From assembly GCA_963699345.1 (NCBI GenBank), contig CAVOTL010000007.1, forward strand, positions 806,001 through 870,000: DNA of 64,000 nt. Reading direction: 5' to 3'. The stretch is from Bog-756 sp963699345 (GTDB lineage Bacteria > Actinomycetota > Acidimicrobiia > Acidimicrobiales > RAAP-2). Position 1 is the first letter of the stretch; each line of letters opens with the position of its first letter. Shown piece by piece: positions 24,941 through 34,315 of this stretch. Below the pieces are notes generated by a model. The model was not told where the DNA came from, did not search any database, and saw only the letters and a list, made by a program, of their open reading frames with translations. Both the position numbers and the translations under genes were made by a program.

Positions 24941-26218
24941 CTACGAGGCGGCCCGGCGGCTACGGCTGGGCTTGGCGGGCACCAGCGGCACCAGCGTCGG
25001 ATGGACCTTGTCCAGGACCACCGCCCGGTCCACCACGCACTTCGAGATGTCGGTGCGGCTCGGCAGGTCGTACATCACCTCGAGCAGCACCTCTTCGAGG
25101 ATCGCCCGCAGGCCTCGGGCGCCGGTGCCCCGCAGGAGGGCCTGCTCGGCCACGGCCTCGAGGGCGTCGTCCGTGAACTCGAGCTCCACGTGGTCGAGCT
25201 CGAAGGTCCGCTTGTACTGACGGGTGAGGGCGTTCTTGGGCTCCACCAGGATGCGGATGAGCGCCTCCTTGTAGAGGTGGGAGACGGCGCTCACCACGGG
25301 GAGCCGGCCGATGAACTCGGGGATGAGCCCGAACTTCATGAGGTCCTCGGGGAGCACGTGGCGGAGCAGCTCGGAGTCGTCGCGCTCGGACGCCTTGCGC
25401 ACCTCGGCCCGGAACCCCATGCCCTTGCGGCCGATCCGGTTCTCGATGATCTGGTCGATGCCGGCGAAGGCACCACCACAGATGAAGAGGATGTTGGTGG
25501 TGTCGATCTGGATGAACTCCTGGTGGGGATGCTTCCGGCCGCCCTGGGGCGGTACGGAGGCCGTGGTGCCCTCCAGGATCTTGAGCAGGGCCTGCTGGAC
25601 GCCTTCGCCCGACACGTCACGGGTGATCGACGGGTTCTCCGACTTGCGGGCGATCTTGTCGATCTCGTCGATGTAGATGATGCCCGTCTCGGCCCGCTTC
25701 ACGTCGTAGTCGGCGGCCTGGATGAGCTTGAGGAGGATGTTCTCCACGTCCTCGCCCACATAACCCGCCTCGGTCAGGGCCGTGGCGTCGGCGATGGCGA
25801 AGGGGACGTTGAGCATCCGCGCCAGCGTCTGGGCCAGCAGGGTCTTACCGCACCCGGTGGGTCCGAGCAGGAGGATGTTCGACTTGGCCAGCTCCACGTC
25901 GGAGTCGTGGGCACCGTTGCTGCCGGCCTGGACCCGCTTGTAGTGGTTGTAGACGGCGACCGACAGGATCTTCTTGGCGTACTCCTGACCGATCACGTAG
26001 TCGTTGAGGAACTCGTAGATCTCCTTGGGCTTCGGCAGCTCGTCGAAGCTCAGCTCCGTGGTGTCGGCCAGCTCCTCGGCGATGATGTCGTTGCAGAGTT
26101 CGATGCACTCGTCGCAGATGTAGACCCCGGGACCGGCGATCAACTTCTTGACCTGCTTCTGCGACTTCCCGCAGAAGCTGCACTTGACCAGATCGCCACC
26201 GTCTCCGAATTTCGCCAC
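24941..26218 (-). CDS. clpX: ATP-dependent Clp protease ATP-binding subunit ClpX
   Basis: A 425-residue AAA+ unfoldase that feeds substrates to ClpP. The N-terminal zinc domain has Cys13/16/35/38 (CSFC and CDEC). Walker A is GPTGCGKT at 119-126, Walker B is IIYIDEIDKI, and the ClpP-docking loop region has the IGF-like motif replaced by IGRKGMGF near residue 265. The start is the GTG at 26218, with AGGAACC upstream; longer in-frame extensions are not conserved. It lies 191 bases after clpP, with a possible internal promoter. Confidence 0.97.
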   Translation of the reverse strand: MAKFGDGGDLVKCSFCGKSQKQVKKLIAGPGVYICDECIELCNDIIAEELADTTELSFDELPKPKEIYEFLNDYVIGQEYAKKILSVAVYNHYKRVQAGSNGAHDSDVELAKSNILLLGPTGCGKTLLAQTLARMLNVPFAIADATALTEAGYVGEDVENILLKLIQAADYDVKRAETGIIYIDEIDKIARKSENPSITRDVSGEGVQQALLKILEGTTASVPPQGGRKHPHQEFIQIDTTNILFICGGAFAGIDQIIENRIGRKGMGFRAEVRKASERDDSELLRHVLPEDLMKFGLIPEFIGRLPVVSAVSHLYKEALIRILVEPKNALTRQYKRTFELDHVELEFTDDALEAVAEQALLRGTGARGLRAILEEVLLEVMYDLPSRTDISKCVVDRAVVLDKVHPTLVPLVPAKPSRSRRAAS

Positions 26219-26363
26219 GTCGGTTCCTCGTGTCCTTCTGTCGGCGGTCCCTGCTGTTCGACCGAACGCTGTGTGTCTGTGCCGGCTGTCCGTCCCCCAG
26301 GAAGGCGGGTCGGTCACCGGGGACTCCGTCCCGGCCTGACCGGCTGTGCCACCCGGGACTCCA

Positions 26364-26369
26364 ACTCTA
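26364..26369 (-). promoter_or_regulatory. Possible internal promoter (-10) ahead of clpX
   Basis: TAGAGT on the minus strand in the 191-base clpP-clpX gap, about 145 bases before the clpX start. No good -35 was seen, so support is weak. Confidence 0.25.
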
Positions 26370-26409
26370 GCGGCTGGCGTCGCGCGGACCGGACCTTGCG
26401 ACGACCCCC

Positions 26410-27063
26410 CTAGGCGGCGCCGATGGCGTCGATGGGGAGGGTGTCGCGGGCGGTGATGACCTCGTCGACGAGACCGTACTCCACGGCCTCGGCGGCGGTC
26501 ATGATGAAGTCGCGGTCCGTGTCCTTGGAGACCCGCTCGGCGCTCTGTCCCGTGTCGTCGGCGAGCATGCCGTTGAGCAGGTCGCGCATCCGGAGGATCT
26601 CCCTGGCCTGGAGCTCGATGTCGCTGGCCTGGCCCTCCACGCCGCCGAACGGCTGGTGCAGGAGGATCCTGGCGTGCGGCAGCGCGAACCGCTTGCCGTG
26701 GGCTCCGGCGCCGAGGAGGACGGCGGCGGCCGACGCGGCCTGCCCGAAGCAGAACGTGGACACGTCCGGCTTGATGTACTTCATGGTGTCGTAGATGGCG
26801 AAGAGGGCGGTGATGTCACCGCCCGGCGAGTTGATGTAGAGGTGGATGTCCTTGTCCGTCTCCTCCGACTCGAGGAACAGCAGCTGGGCGCACACGAGGT
26901 TCGCCACCGTGTCGTTGATCGGCGTGCCGAGGAAGATGATGCGCTCGCGCAAAAGACGGGAGAACAGGTCGTAGTTGCGCTCCCCCCGGCTGGTGGACTC
27001 GACGACCCACGGCACGCTGTATGCCTGCGCATCGATCGACCTGCTTGCCTCCGTGGAACTCAC
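26410..27063 (-). CDS. clpP: ATP-dependent Clp protease proteolytic subunit ClpP
   Basis: A 217-residue serine peptidase. Candidate triad residues are Ser111 in FGQAASAAA, His136 in LLHQPFGG and Asp185 in TDRDFIM, all present. The Met usually following the catalytic Ser is Ala here. The first 25 residues are a short propeptide-like extension. The GTG start overlaps the tig stop as GTGA. Only one clpP copy is in the window, whereas many actinobacteria have two; a second may lie elsewhere. Confidence 0.95.
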   Translation of the reverse strand: MSSTEASRSIDAQAYSVPWVVESTSRGERNYDLFSRLLRERIIFLGTPINDTVANLVCAQLLFLESEETDKDIHLYINSPGGDITALFAIYDTMKYIKPDVSTFCFGQAASAAAVLLGAGAHGKRFALPHARILLHQPFGGVEGQASDIELQAREILRMRDLLNGMLADDTGQSAERVSKDTDRDFIMTAAEAVEYGLVDEVITARDTLPIDAIGAA

Positions 27064-28406
27064 TCCGGGTCCTCCTCGCCCTGGTTCACCTTCAGGTCGT
27101 CCCGTGACACGGGCGCCCCGTTCTCATCGACCAACTCGACGGACTCCACGAGCCAGCGCATCGCCTTGGCCTTGCGACGGTCCGAGCGTACCGCCGGGAG
27201 GCGTCCCGCCTGTTCCAGCTGGCTCCGTACCTGGTCGGCGTCCATCTCGAGACGGGCCCCCATGGCGGCGAGCTCCTCGTCGAGCTCCTCCTCGGTGATC
27301 TCGATCTCCTCGGCCTCGACCAGCGCCCGCAGTGCCAGATCGGCCTTGACGCTCTGGAGGGCCCCGGCGCGCAGCTCCTCCAGGAACTCCTCCTCGCTGC
27401 GGCCGGTGACCCCGAGGAACTGCCCGAGCGACATGCCCTGGCCCTCGAGCCGGTGGTTGAGGTCGTGGATCCGCTCCCGCAGCTCCTCCAGCACCAGCTG
27501 CTCGGGGATCTCCTCGGTCACCAATTCGGTGAGCGCCTCCACCGTCTTCTGCTGGAGCGCCATCTGGGCCTCGACGATCCGGCGCTGCCGCAGCCGCTCG
27601 GCGATGTCCGCCCGCAGCTCCTCGATCGTCTCGAACTCGCTCGCCTCGGCGGCCCAGGCGTCGTCGGCGTCGGGCAGGACGAGCTCCTTCACGTCCTTCA
27701 CCACCACCCCGAACGACACGGTCTGGCCGAGGGCCTCGATCTCGGAGTCGAACGTGACGGCGTCGCCCGACTTCATGCCGACCAACTGGTCGTCGAGGCC
27801 CGGCACCATGGTGTCGGAGCCGACTTCGTAGAGGAAGTCGTCGGCGGTCAGGTCCTCGTCCTCCCCTTCGTCGTCGGCATCGGGACGTGTCCCCCGGATG
27901 TCGATGGTCACCTGGTCACCGGTCTGGATCGGCCGGGTCACCTCGACCAGCTCGCCCGACGTCGCCCGCAGCCGGTCGACCTGGGCGTCGATCTCCTCAT
28001 CGGACACCTCGAGCGACGGCAGGGTCACGACCAGGCCGCCGTAGCCGGGAATGGCGACCACCGGGCGCACGAGCACGAGGGCCTCGAACGACACCGGGCC
28101 GGACTCCTCGCCCGCGGTGATGTCGATGTCGGGCTGGTCGATCGGGTCGACCTCCGTCTCGTCGACGGCCCGGGAGTAGAAATCGGGGAGCGCCTCCCGG
28201 ATGGCCTCACCCCGCAGGGCGGTGGCGCCGCCCATCCGGGTCTCGAGGACCTTCCGGGGCACCTTCCCGGGCCGGAATCCGGGCACCCGGATCTCGCGCG
28301 ACAGACGCTTGACCACGTCATCGAGGGCTTCGTCCATCTCGGCTTCGTCGATCTCGACGGTGAGACGGACCTTGTTGCCCTCCTCGGGCGCGGCAGTGGC
28401 TCGCAT
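27060..28406 (-). CDS. tig: Trigger factor
   Basis: A 448-residue ribosome-associated chaperone and peptidyl-prolyl isomerase. The N-terminal ribosome-binding domain has VPGFRPGKVPRKVLE near residue 40; the PPIase domain runs from about 160 to 250; the rest is the helical arm domain. The acidic insert DADDEGEDEDL in the PPIase region is longer than usual. It heads the tig-clpP-clpX series with a stop-start overlap, the common bacterial order. Confidence 0.95.
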   Translation of the reverse strand: MRATAAPEEGNKVRLTVEIDEAEMDEALDDVVKRLSREIRVPGFRPGKVPRKVLETRMGGATALRGEAIREALPDFYSRAVDETEVDPIDQPDIDITAGEESGPVSFEALVLVRPVVAIPGYGGLVVTLPSLEVSDEEIDAQVDRLRATSGELVEVTRPIQTGDQVTIDIRGTRPDADDEGEDEDLTADDFLYEVGSDTMVPGLDDQLVGMKSGDAVTFDSEIEALGQTVSFGVVVKDVKELVLPDADDAWAAEASEFETIEELRADIAERLRQRRIVEAQMALQQKTVEALTELVTEEIPEQLVLEELRERIHDLNHRLEGQGMSLGQFLGVTGRSEEEFLEELRAGALQSVKADLALRALVEAEEIEITEEELDEELAAMGARLEMDADQVRSQLEQAGRLPAVRSDRRKAKAMRWLVESVELVDENGAPVSRDDLKVNQGEEDPE

Positions 28407-28417
28407 ACGAATAGAGG

Positions 28418-28423
28418 AGTGTA
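28418..28423 (-). promoter_or_regulatory. Possible -10 of the tig operon
   Basis: TACACT on the minus strand, 11 bases before the tig ATG; this implies a leader of only about four bases. Confidence 0.35.
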
Positions 28424-28509
28424 CCGGTCCCCGGGGTGCCGACTTTTCCGGCGCTCGACCCTCGGGCCGGGCGGGCGGGTCGCCGGGGGCCCGGCGAGCC
28501 CGACGTCGG

Positions 28510-29343
28510 TCAGGCCACGGAAGCCATCGAGTCGAGGACCCGGTGACCCAGGGCGAGGTCGCCCTCCACCCGGGCCTGCCCGGACGCCAGCGCCCGTGAG
28601 CCGTCGACGCGGCCGGAGGCGAGGCGCCAGAACGTCTCCTGGTCGAACGTCAGGCTCGTCGTCGGCCGCTCCGGACCCCGACCGGCGAGGGCGGTGGCCC
28701 GTCGTCCGTCCACCGCCACGGTCACCTGGCGTCCCAGCACCCCGGTGACGACGAAGCGGACGGTGGTCCCGTCGGGGGGAGCCACCCGCCGGCCCACCAC
28801 GTAGGGCATCGTCCGCTCACAGCGGGCCAGCGCCGTCAGCTCACCGGTTCCGTTGCGCCCGCCCGGCCGCCCCAGGGCGCGCCGGATGTCCTGTTCGTGG
28901 GCCCAGCCCTCGAGCACCCGGCCGACCAGGACGTCCCGGTACGGGCTCTGGCCCTCGGGGCTCCAGGTGAGCCGATCGAACCGTTCGGGCGGGGCGGTCC
29001 GCAGTTCATGGAGCCGACGCCCTGTCACCGAGATGAACTCGGCCAGCACCTCGTTCCCGGGGATGCGGCGCCGGAGCGCCACCGCGGGATCGAGCGCCGC
29101 GGACGACGGCGCGTCGGCCCCCGCACCCCCGCTCGCCGGTGGGGGCACGGGTGGCGCCTCACCGAGGAGACGACGTTCGACACCGATGAGCTGGGAGAGC
29201 TGATCACGCACCGTCCACCCGGTGCGGTCGGTGGGGAGCTCCCACTGGGACGGGCCGATCCGGTCGCACGCCGACGCGAGTGACGTCCACACCTCCACGA
29301 GGTGGTCCACGGCCGGCTCATGGTTGGCCCGGTGGTCGTGCAC
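28510..29343 (-). CDS. Maleylpyruvate isomerase / TIGR03083 family (DinB-like) protein
   Basis: A 277-residue protein with a DinB-like helical bundle: TDRTGWTVRDQLSQLIGVERRLL near the N-terminus and VLEGWAHEQDIRRALGRPGG in the middle, where the H-E-x-D-I-R motif is the metal-binding signature of the mycothiol-dependent maleylpyruvate isomerase family. The C-terminal 90 residues resemble an SCP2-like domain. Actinobacterial members may use mycothiol or bind metals; the substrate is unknown. The GTG at 29343 was chosen for the GGGGAG upstream; an in-frame ATG at 29406 is less likely. Confidence 0.72.
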   Translation of the reverse strand: MHDHRANHEPAVDHLVEVWTSLASACDRIGPSQWELPTDRTGWTVRDQLSQLIGVERRLLGEAPPVPPPASGGAGADAPSSAALDPAVALRRRIPGNEVLAEFISVTGRRLHELRTAPPERFDRLTWSPEGQSPYRDVLVGRVLEGWAHEQDIRRALGRPGGRNGTGELTALARCERTMPYVVGRRVAPPDGTTVRFVVTGVLGRQVTVAVDGRRATALAGRGPERPTTSLTFDQETFWRLASGRVDGSRALASGQARVEGDLALGHRVLDSMASVA

Positions 29344-29433
29344 GGCACTGCTCCCCTCTGCTGGTGGTGGGCCCCCTCCGGGTGGTGGATCCGGTCCCCG
29401 GCCCACCGGTCGGCCGGCGCCCCGACTTCCCGG

Positions 29434-29922
29434 TCAGCCCGGGAGGTTGGCCTCGATGGCGTCGATGACCTCCGGGGCCTCGGGATCCACCATCGGACGG
29501 AAGCGCTGGATGACGGACCCGTCCTCCGACACGAGGAACTTCTCGAAATTCCACTGGATGTCTCCGGCCTCGCCGTCGGCGTCGGGCACGGCGGTGAGCT
29601 CCTGGTAGACGGGGTGCCGGTCGGCCCCGTTGACGTCGATCTTCTCCATCATCGGGAAGGTCACCCCGTAGGTGGCCGAACAGAAGGTGGCGATCTCGTC
29701 GGCACTCCCCGGCTCCTGCTCGCCGAACTGGTTGCACGGGAATCCGATCACCGAGAACCCCCGGTCCCCGTAGGTCTTCTGGAGCCGCTCCAGACCTTCG
29801 TACTGCGGTGTCAGACCGCACTTGGAGGCGACGTTGACGACCAGCAGGGTGGTTCCGCGATAGTCGTCGAGGGTCGTGGGCTCGCCTTGGAGGGTATGCA
29901 ACGGCGTGTCGTAGATGCTCAT
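29434..29922 (-). CDS. Glutathione/thioredoxin-dependent peroxidase, Cys type
   Basis: A 162-residue GPx-family enzyme reducing peroxides, probably with thioredoxin or mycothiol rather than glutathione in this lineage (inference). The peroxidatic residue is Cys35 in NVASKCGLTPQ, not selenocysteine. FPCNQFGEQEP supplies the resolving Cys and conserved Gln, and WNFEKFLV supplies the Trp-Asn pair. The ATG start has TAGACT seven bases upstream. Confidence 0.93.
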   Translation of the reverse strand: MSIYDTPLHTLQGEPTTLDDYRGTTLLVVNVASKCGLTPQYEGLERLQKTYGDRGFSVIGFPCNQFGEQEPGSADEIATFCSATYGVTFPMMEKIDVNGADRHPVYQELTAVPDADGEAGDIQWNFEKFLVSEDGSVIQRFRPMVDPEAPEVIDAIEANLPG

Positions 29923-29935
29923 GCCACCGAGTCTA
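29923..29935 (-). promoter_or_regulatory. Putative leaderless promoter (-10) of the peroxidase gene
   Basis: TAGACT on the minus strand (29935-29930) followed by seven bases and ATG 29922. Confidence 0.5.
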
Positions 29936-30063
29936 CGGGCACGACCGTCCGCCGTTCCGGAGAGGTCGGGACGGGCGCCGCGGACTAAAGCAACGGCGAT
30001 GGCTGGACGATGGTGGAGGGAGCACCGGTCGCGGCGACGCGGGGTGCGGAGCGGAAAGGTCGC

Positions 30064-33000
30064 ATGGGGAACATGACGCACGGAGTCGACGGCGAGGAAC
30101 CATCGGCCCCGGCGCGCCCCGGCGTCTCCGGTGCGGTCGTCCATGCACTGGTGTGGCACGTCCGCGAGGTGGCCGGCGAGGCCGGCGTGGCGCAGGCCCT
30201 GGCCCTGGCCGCCGAGGAACGACCGTTCCCGGCTCTGGGGGATTCGGGCTCCTGGACGTCGCCGTCCGACGCAGCCGCCCTCTTTGCCGCCGGCGCCCTC
30301 GTGACGGGGGACGGCGCCATCGCCCTCCACGTCGGAGAGGAGATCCTCTGGGTGGGAGACGACGCACCCGCCGGGCGCCTCGCCGGTCTGGGATCGCCCG
30401 AGGTCGCCGTCCGTCACATCGGAACGTGGATCGAACAGTACGAAGGGGCGACCGAGGCCGTGGCGCTCGAGGTCGGACCGGGACGGGCCCTGGTGGAGGT
30501 CGCGACGTCGGGTGACCGCCAGGCGCACCTGTGCGAACTGACCCGGGGCATGCTGTCCCGGGTGCCCGTCCTGTTCGGGGGCGACCCGGCCCGGGTGGTC
30601 GAGCACCAGTGCGCGGCACGGGGCGGCCCGACGTGCCGGTACATGCTCTCGTGGGAGATCTCGCCACCGGAACACCCGGACAGCCCCGGCCCCGTCGTCG
30701 GGCGCCCGACCGTGCCGGACGAGCGGTCCGGAGCCGATCCCTCCCCGAGGGTGGCAGCGTCCCCCGCCCGGCACGACAGTGACGGCCGGCCCATCGTCGA
30801 CCGGGTGGACCACCCGTACGGACCGGGCGGAACGAGCGGCCCGGAGGGGGCCGCCGGACCGAGCGGATCGCCGGGGCCGGCCCCGTTGCGAGCGGAGGAC
30901 GCGACGACCGCCACGCACGGACATGACCACTACGACATCCCCGACGAAGCGGCCCCGTTCGGACGTGATCCCGCTTCGTCGCTGGGGTCGAACGGGTCGG
31001 ATCCGGCCGGCGCCACGGATCCGGCGCGGGGACCGGGCCGGGACGGCCCCCCGGGCGGCCCGAGCCCGATGGACCGGACGAACGGGTCGGATCCGACCCA
31101 CCCGCCGGCCCTGGCGGATCGCCACGACCGACGGGAGCGTCCTGGCACCGGCACCGGCACCGGCACCAGCACCGGCAGCGGCACCGGCACCGGCAGCGGC
31201 GACGCGACGTCCATCGACCGTCCGGGAGTCGGGCCGTCGTCCGGTTCCCGGTCCCGCTCATTGTCCGACTCCGACCCCGTGATCCGGGAGCCGACGGCGG
31301 AGAAGCTGGCCGAGGAGCTCCGGGCGGCCCTGGCGGCCCTCGTCGAGGCCCAGGCCAACGCCGCGCGCTGGGAGGCCGCGGCCCGCGGCGGTCGCAGCAC
31401 CGAGGACGACCGACGCCGGGCCGAGGCCGAGGCCGAACGGTCCCGGGCCGAGGTGGCCCGACTCCAGCTGCTCCTCGAGGGCTCGACGACGTCCACGCTC
31501 GAGCTCCTCGACCACGACCTCGATCTCGTGGTGTCGGACCTCGCCGATCGGGCCGACCAGGTCCTCGGGGCCGACCGGTACCTGCTCATGCTCCGGGCCG
31601 GCAGCGGCATGCCCCTCGACATGCACTCCCGCGGACTGACCCACGACGAGGTCCGGGAGTTGGCCGCCGACCTGTGGGGCGGCCATCCGAACCAGGAGGT
31701 GGGAACCCGGCTGGTGGTGGACATCACCTCGCCGATGCGCCGCTACGGCCGCATCGCCGAATTCCTGGCTCCCGGGGAGGCCGATCCCGAGACCGAGGGG
31801 CGGGTGCTCACCCTGTTCGCCCGCTATGCGGCCAATGTCCTCGACGTCTGCACGGTGCTGGGTGATGCCCGACGGAGCGACTCGACGGCGCGGACCCTGT
31901 TGTCCTTCAGCGAGCAGCTCTCGGGCCTCACGAACCTGGCCCAGGCCCTGCAGATCCTCGCCGACACCGTCCCCGAGGTGACCGGTTGCGACCAGTCGAC
32001 CGTGTATCTCTGGGACCGCGACCGCTCGCGGTTGGTCCTCGGCGCCTTCACGAGCGGCGTGCCGGTACCCGACGTCGACCTCGGCCCCATCGTTCCCGAC
32101 TGGCCGATGACCTCGGCCACGCAGATCCACGTGGGCCCGCGACCCGACGGAACCGAGCCCGACCCCGACGCCCTACGGGTCGAGGCGGACAATCCCCTGA
32201 TCCAGCGGATGATCAGTGGCCACGAGGTACTCGTCCTCGATGGCGACAGCATCGCCGACCCGCAGTTCGCCGCCCTGATGGAGGCGTCGGGCGTCACGGC
32301 ATCGGTGGTGGCTCCCCTGTTCGCCGCGGCCGAATTCCTCGGGGTGATCGCCGCCAACTTCTCGGACGACGCCCACCGGTCGGCGGTCCACGATCCCGAC
32401 CTCCACGAGCGCCTCTGCGGCCTGGCCGACCAGGCGGCCACGGCGATCCAGAACCTGGAACTGCTCGAGAAGGTCTCCCACATGGCGTGGCACGACTCCC
32501 TCACCGGACTGCCCAACCGCCGCCTCTTCGAGGACCGCGTCGAGCAGGAGCTCGTGCGGTCCCGACGGGTCGGCGAGCCGGTCTGCATGTTCTTCGTGGA
32601 CCTCGACAATTTCAAGACGGTCAACGACACGTTCGGGCACACCACCGGGGACCTGCTCATCCAGCAGGTGGGCCAGCGACTGGTCGAGACGGTCCGCAGC
32701 CAGGACACCGTGGCCCGGGTGGGCGGCGACGAGTTCGCCATCCTCCTGCCCGGACTGGTGGATCAGCTCTCCATCAACCAGTTGGCCGAGCGGACGCTCG
32801 ACGCCATGCACACCCCGTTCGACATCTACGGTGAGCTGGTCTCCACGTCGGCGTCCGTCGGGATCGCCATCGCCCCTGAGCACGGGGACAGCTACGACGA
32901 CCTCCTCAACCGCGCGGACGCGGCGATGTACCGGGCGAAGGACCTCGGACGCGACGCCTTCGAGATGTTCCACCACTCCCCCGATCCCGCCCACCCGGGT

Positions 33001-33840
33001 CGGCGGGCGGTCGACGACCGGCAGCTCTACAACGATCTCATCGCCGCCCTCGACGGCAACCAGTTCTTCCTGCTCTACCAGCCCTACATCGATCTCCGCA
33101 CCGCCCAGATCGTGGGCGTCGAAGCCCTGATCCGCTGGGACCACCCGACGCTCGGCATCCTCGAGCCGCCCCACTTCATCCCCATGGCCGAAAAGAGCGA
33201 GCTCATCGTCTCCCTCGACAACTGGGTCCTGTGGCAGGCGTGCCGTCAGCTCCGCGCCTGGCAGGATCACGACCTCGACCCGCTGCGCCTGTCGGTCAAC
33301 GTCGCGTCCCGGGATCTGTCCCATCCCGACTTCTTCGAGAGCGTGAGCCGGACCCTCCACGAGACCGGCATCGAGCCGTCGCTGCTCGAGCTCGAGATCA
33401 CGGACCGGGTGGTCCTCGACCGGTCGGGACCGGCCCAGGAAAACATCGACCAGCTGCGCCGCCTCGGCGTCCGGTTCACGATCGACGACTTCGGCCAGGG
33501 CAACTCCTCGTTGGACCGGATCGGCAGCTTCCCGGTGAGCACCCTCAAGATCGACCAGTCGTTCGTCCAGGTGCTCGGACCCAGCGACGAGGAGTCCAGC
33601 CTGGTCTCGGCCATCATCGGGATGGCCGGCCGGCTCGGCCTGTCCTGTGTCGCCGAGGGCGTGGAGACCCTGCTGCAGAGCCGGGTGCTCCTCCAGCGGG
33701 GCTGCACGACGGCCCAGGGCTACTACTTCAGTCCCCCGCTGCCACCCGAGGGCGTCGAGGAGATGCTCGCCTCCCTGACGCCGGCCGAGGTTCCCGACTC
33801 CTTCGGCGAGCCGCCCAACGGCAATCAGCCCCCCGCCTGA
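30064..33840 (+). CDS. Large GAF-GGDEF-EAL cyclic-di-GMP signalling protein
   Basis: About 1258 residues. The N-terminal 200 residues are a sensor-like domain ending HQCAARGGPTCRYMLSW, a Cys-containing tail similar to V4R/HNOB-linked signalling proteins. Next is a disordered linker of about 220 residues containing Gly-Thr/Gly-Ser repeats, a coiled coil at about 415-475, and GAF-like regions at about 490-600 and 640-800. A GGDEF domain has an intact VGGDEFA motif near residue 888, and an EAL domain has GVEALIRWDHP near 1020 plus DDFGQGNSS. Both enzyme signatures look complete, so the protein could make and degrade c-di-GMP. The start at 30064 has GGAAAGG upstream; an in-frame ATG at 30010 is possible. 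No membrane helix was seen. Confidence 0.88.
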   Translation: MGNMTHGVDGEEPSAPARPGVSGAVVHALVWHVREVAGEAGVAQALALAAEERPFPALGDSGSWTSPSDAAALFAAGALVTGDGAIALHVGEEILWVGDDAPAGRLAGLGSPEVAVRHIGTWIEQYEGATEAVALEVGPGRALVEVATSGDRQAHLCELTRGMLSRVPVLFGGDPARVVEHQCAARGGPTCRYMLSWEISPPEHPDSPGPVVGRPTVPDERSGADPSPRVAASPARHDSDGRPIVDRVDHPYGPGGTSGPEGAAGPSGSPGPAPLRAEDATTATHGHDHYDIPDEAAPFGRDPASSLGSNGSDPAGATDPARGPGRDGPPGGPSPMDRTNGSDPTHPPALADRHDRRERPGTGTGTGTSTGSGTGTGSGDATSIDRPGVGPSSGSRSRSLSDSDPVIREPTAEKLAEELRAALAALVEAQANAARWEAAARGGRSTEDDRRRAEAEAERSRAEVARLQLLLEGSTTSTLELLDHDLDLVVSDLADRADQVLGADRYLLMLRAGSGMPLDMHSRGLTHDEVRELAADLWGGHPNQEVGTRLVVDITSPMRRYGRIAEFLAPGEADPETEGRVLTLFARYAANVLDVCTVLGDARRSDSTARTLLSFSEQLSGLTNLAQALQILADTVPEVTGCDQSTVYLWDRDRSRLVLGAFTSGVPVPDVDLGPIVPDWPMTSATQIHVGPRPDGTEPDPDALRVEADNPLIQRMISGHEVLVLDGDSIADPQFAALMEASGVTASVVAPLFAAAEFLGVIAANFSDDAHRSAVHDPDLHERLCGLADQAATAIQNLELLEKVSHMAWHDSLTGLPNRRLFEDRVEQELVRSRRVGEPVCMFFVDLDNFKTVNDTFGHTTGDLLIQQVGQRLVETVRSQDTVARVGGDEFAILLPGLVDQLSINQLAERTLDAMHTPFDIYGELVSTSASVGIAIAPEHGDSYDDLLNRADAAMYRAKDLGRDAFEMFHHSPDPAHPGRRAVDDRQLYNDLIAALDGNQFFLLYQPYIDLRTAQIVGVEALIRWDHPTLGILEPPHFIPMAEKSELIVSLDNWVLWQACRQLRAWQDHDLDPLRLSVNVASRDLSHPDFFESVSRTLHETGIEPSLLELEITDRVVLDRSGPAQENIDQLRRLGVRFTIDDFGQGNSSLDRIGSFPVSTLKIDQSFVQVLGPSDEESSLVSAIIGMAGRLGLSCVAEGVETLLQSRVLLQRGCTTAQGYYFSPPLPPEGVEEMLASLTPAEVPDSFGEPPNGNQPPA

Positions 33841-33952
33841 CGGGGACGACGTCCCGGTCATCCGGGCCCGGACCGGAACGATGGGCCGTCCCGCGGACCT
33901 TCGACCGGTCGTCCCGTTCGTTCGGCTACCCGGACTCCCGGCCGCCCCGCGA

Positions 33953-33972
33953 CTGCTAGCTGGAGTTAGCAG
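33953..33972. repeat. Small inverted repeat between the GGDEF-EAL gene and the DUF5679 gene
   Basis: CTGCTA - 8 bases - TAGCAG, in the 226-base gap 33841-34066. It may be a hairpin or operator. A TACCGT hexamer at 34011-34016 could serve as -10 for the next gene. Nothing else was seen in the gap. Confidence 0.3.
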
Positions 33973-34066
33973 CAGGCCGTCCCATCCCCCGTTCCGGCGA
34001 AAGGGGCCGATACCGTCGATCCATCGGGTGCCCGTTCGGGCGCCATTCGGAGCAGGAGGAGGAAGT

Positions 34067-34219
34067 ATGGCGACGTACGAGGGCTACTGCGTGAAGTGCC
34101 GGGAGAAGCGGGAGTTCGACGGCGAGGTGGTCGAGATGGCCAACGGCCGCCGGTCCGCTAAGGGCAAGTGCCCGGTCTGTGGCACCGGAATGAACAGGAT
34201 CCTGGGCAAGGACGCCTAG
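34067..34219 (+). CDS. DUF5679 zinc-ribbon small protein
   Basis: A 50-residue protein with two Cys pairs, YCVKCREK and KCPVCGTG, flanking EFDGEVVEMANGRRSAKGK, which matches the DUF5679 family of tiny actinobacterial proteins. The pairs probably bind one zinc. The ATG is preceded by AGGAGGAGGAAG, the strongest ribosome-binding site in the window, implying high expression. Its function is not known; a ribosome- or nucleic-acid-associated role would be speculation. Confidence 0.88.
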   Translation: MATYEGYCVKCREKREFDGEVVEMANGRRSAKGKCPVCGTGMNRILGKDA

Positions 34220-34315
34220 TTCGGGGCTCCGGCGGCGGACCGACGTCCGCCGCCAGTCCCCGCAAGCCCCCGGGAGCGGGCCACGAGGCCGGGCCACGGG
34301 GCCGGGCCACGAGCC

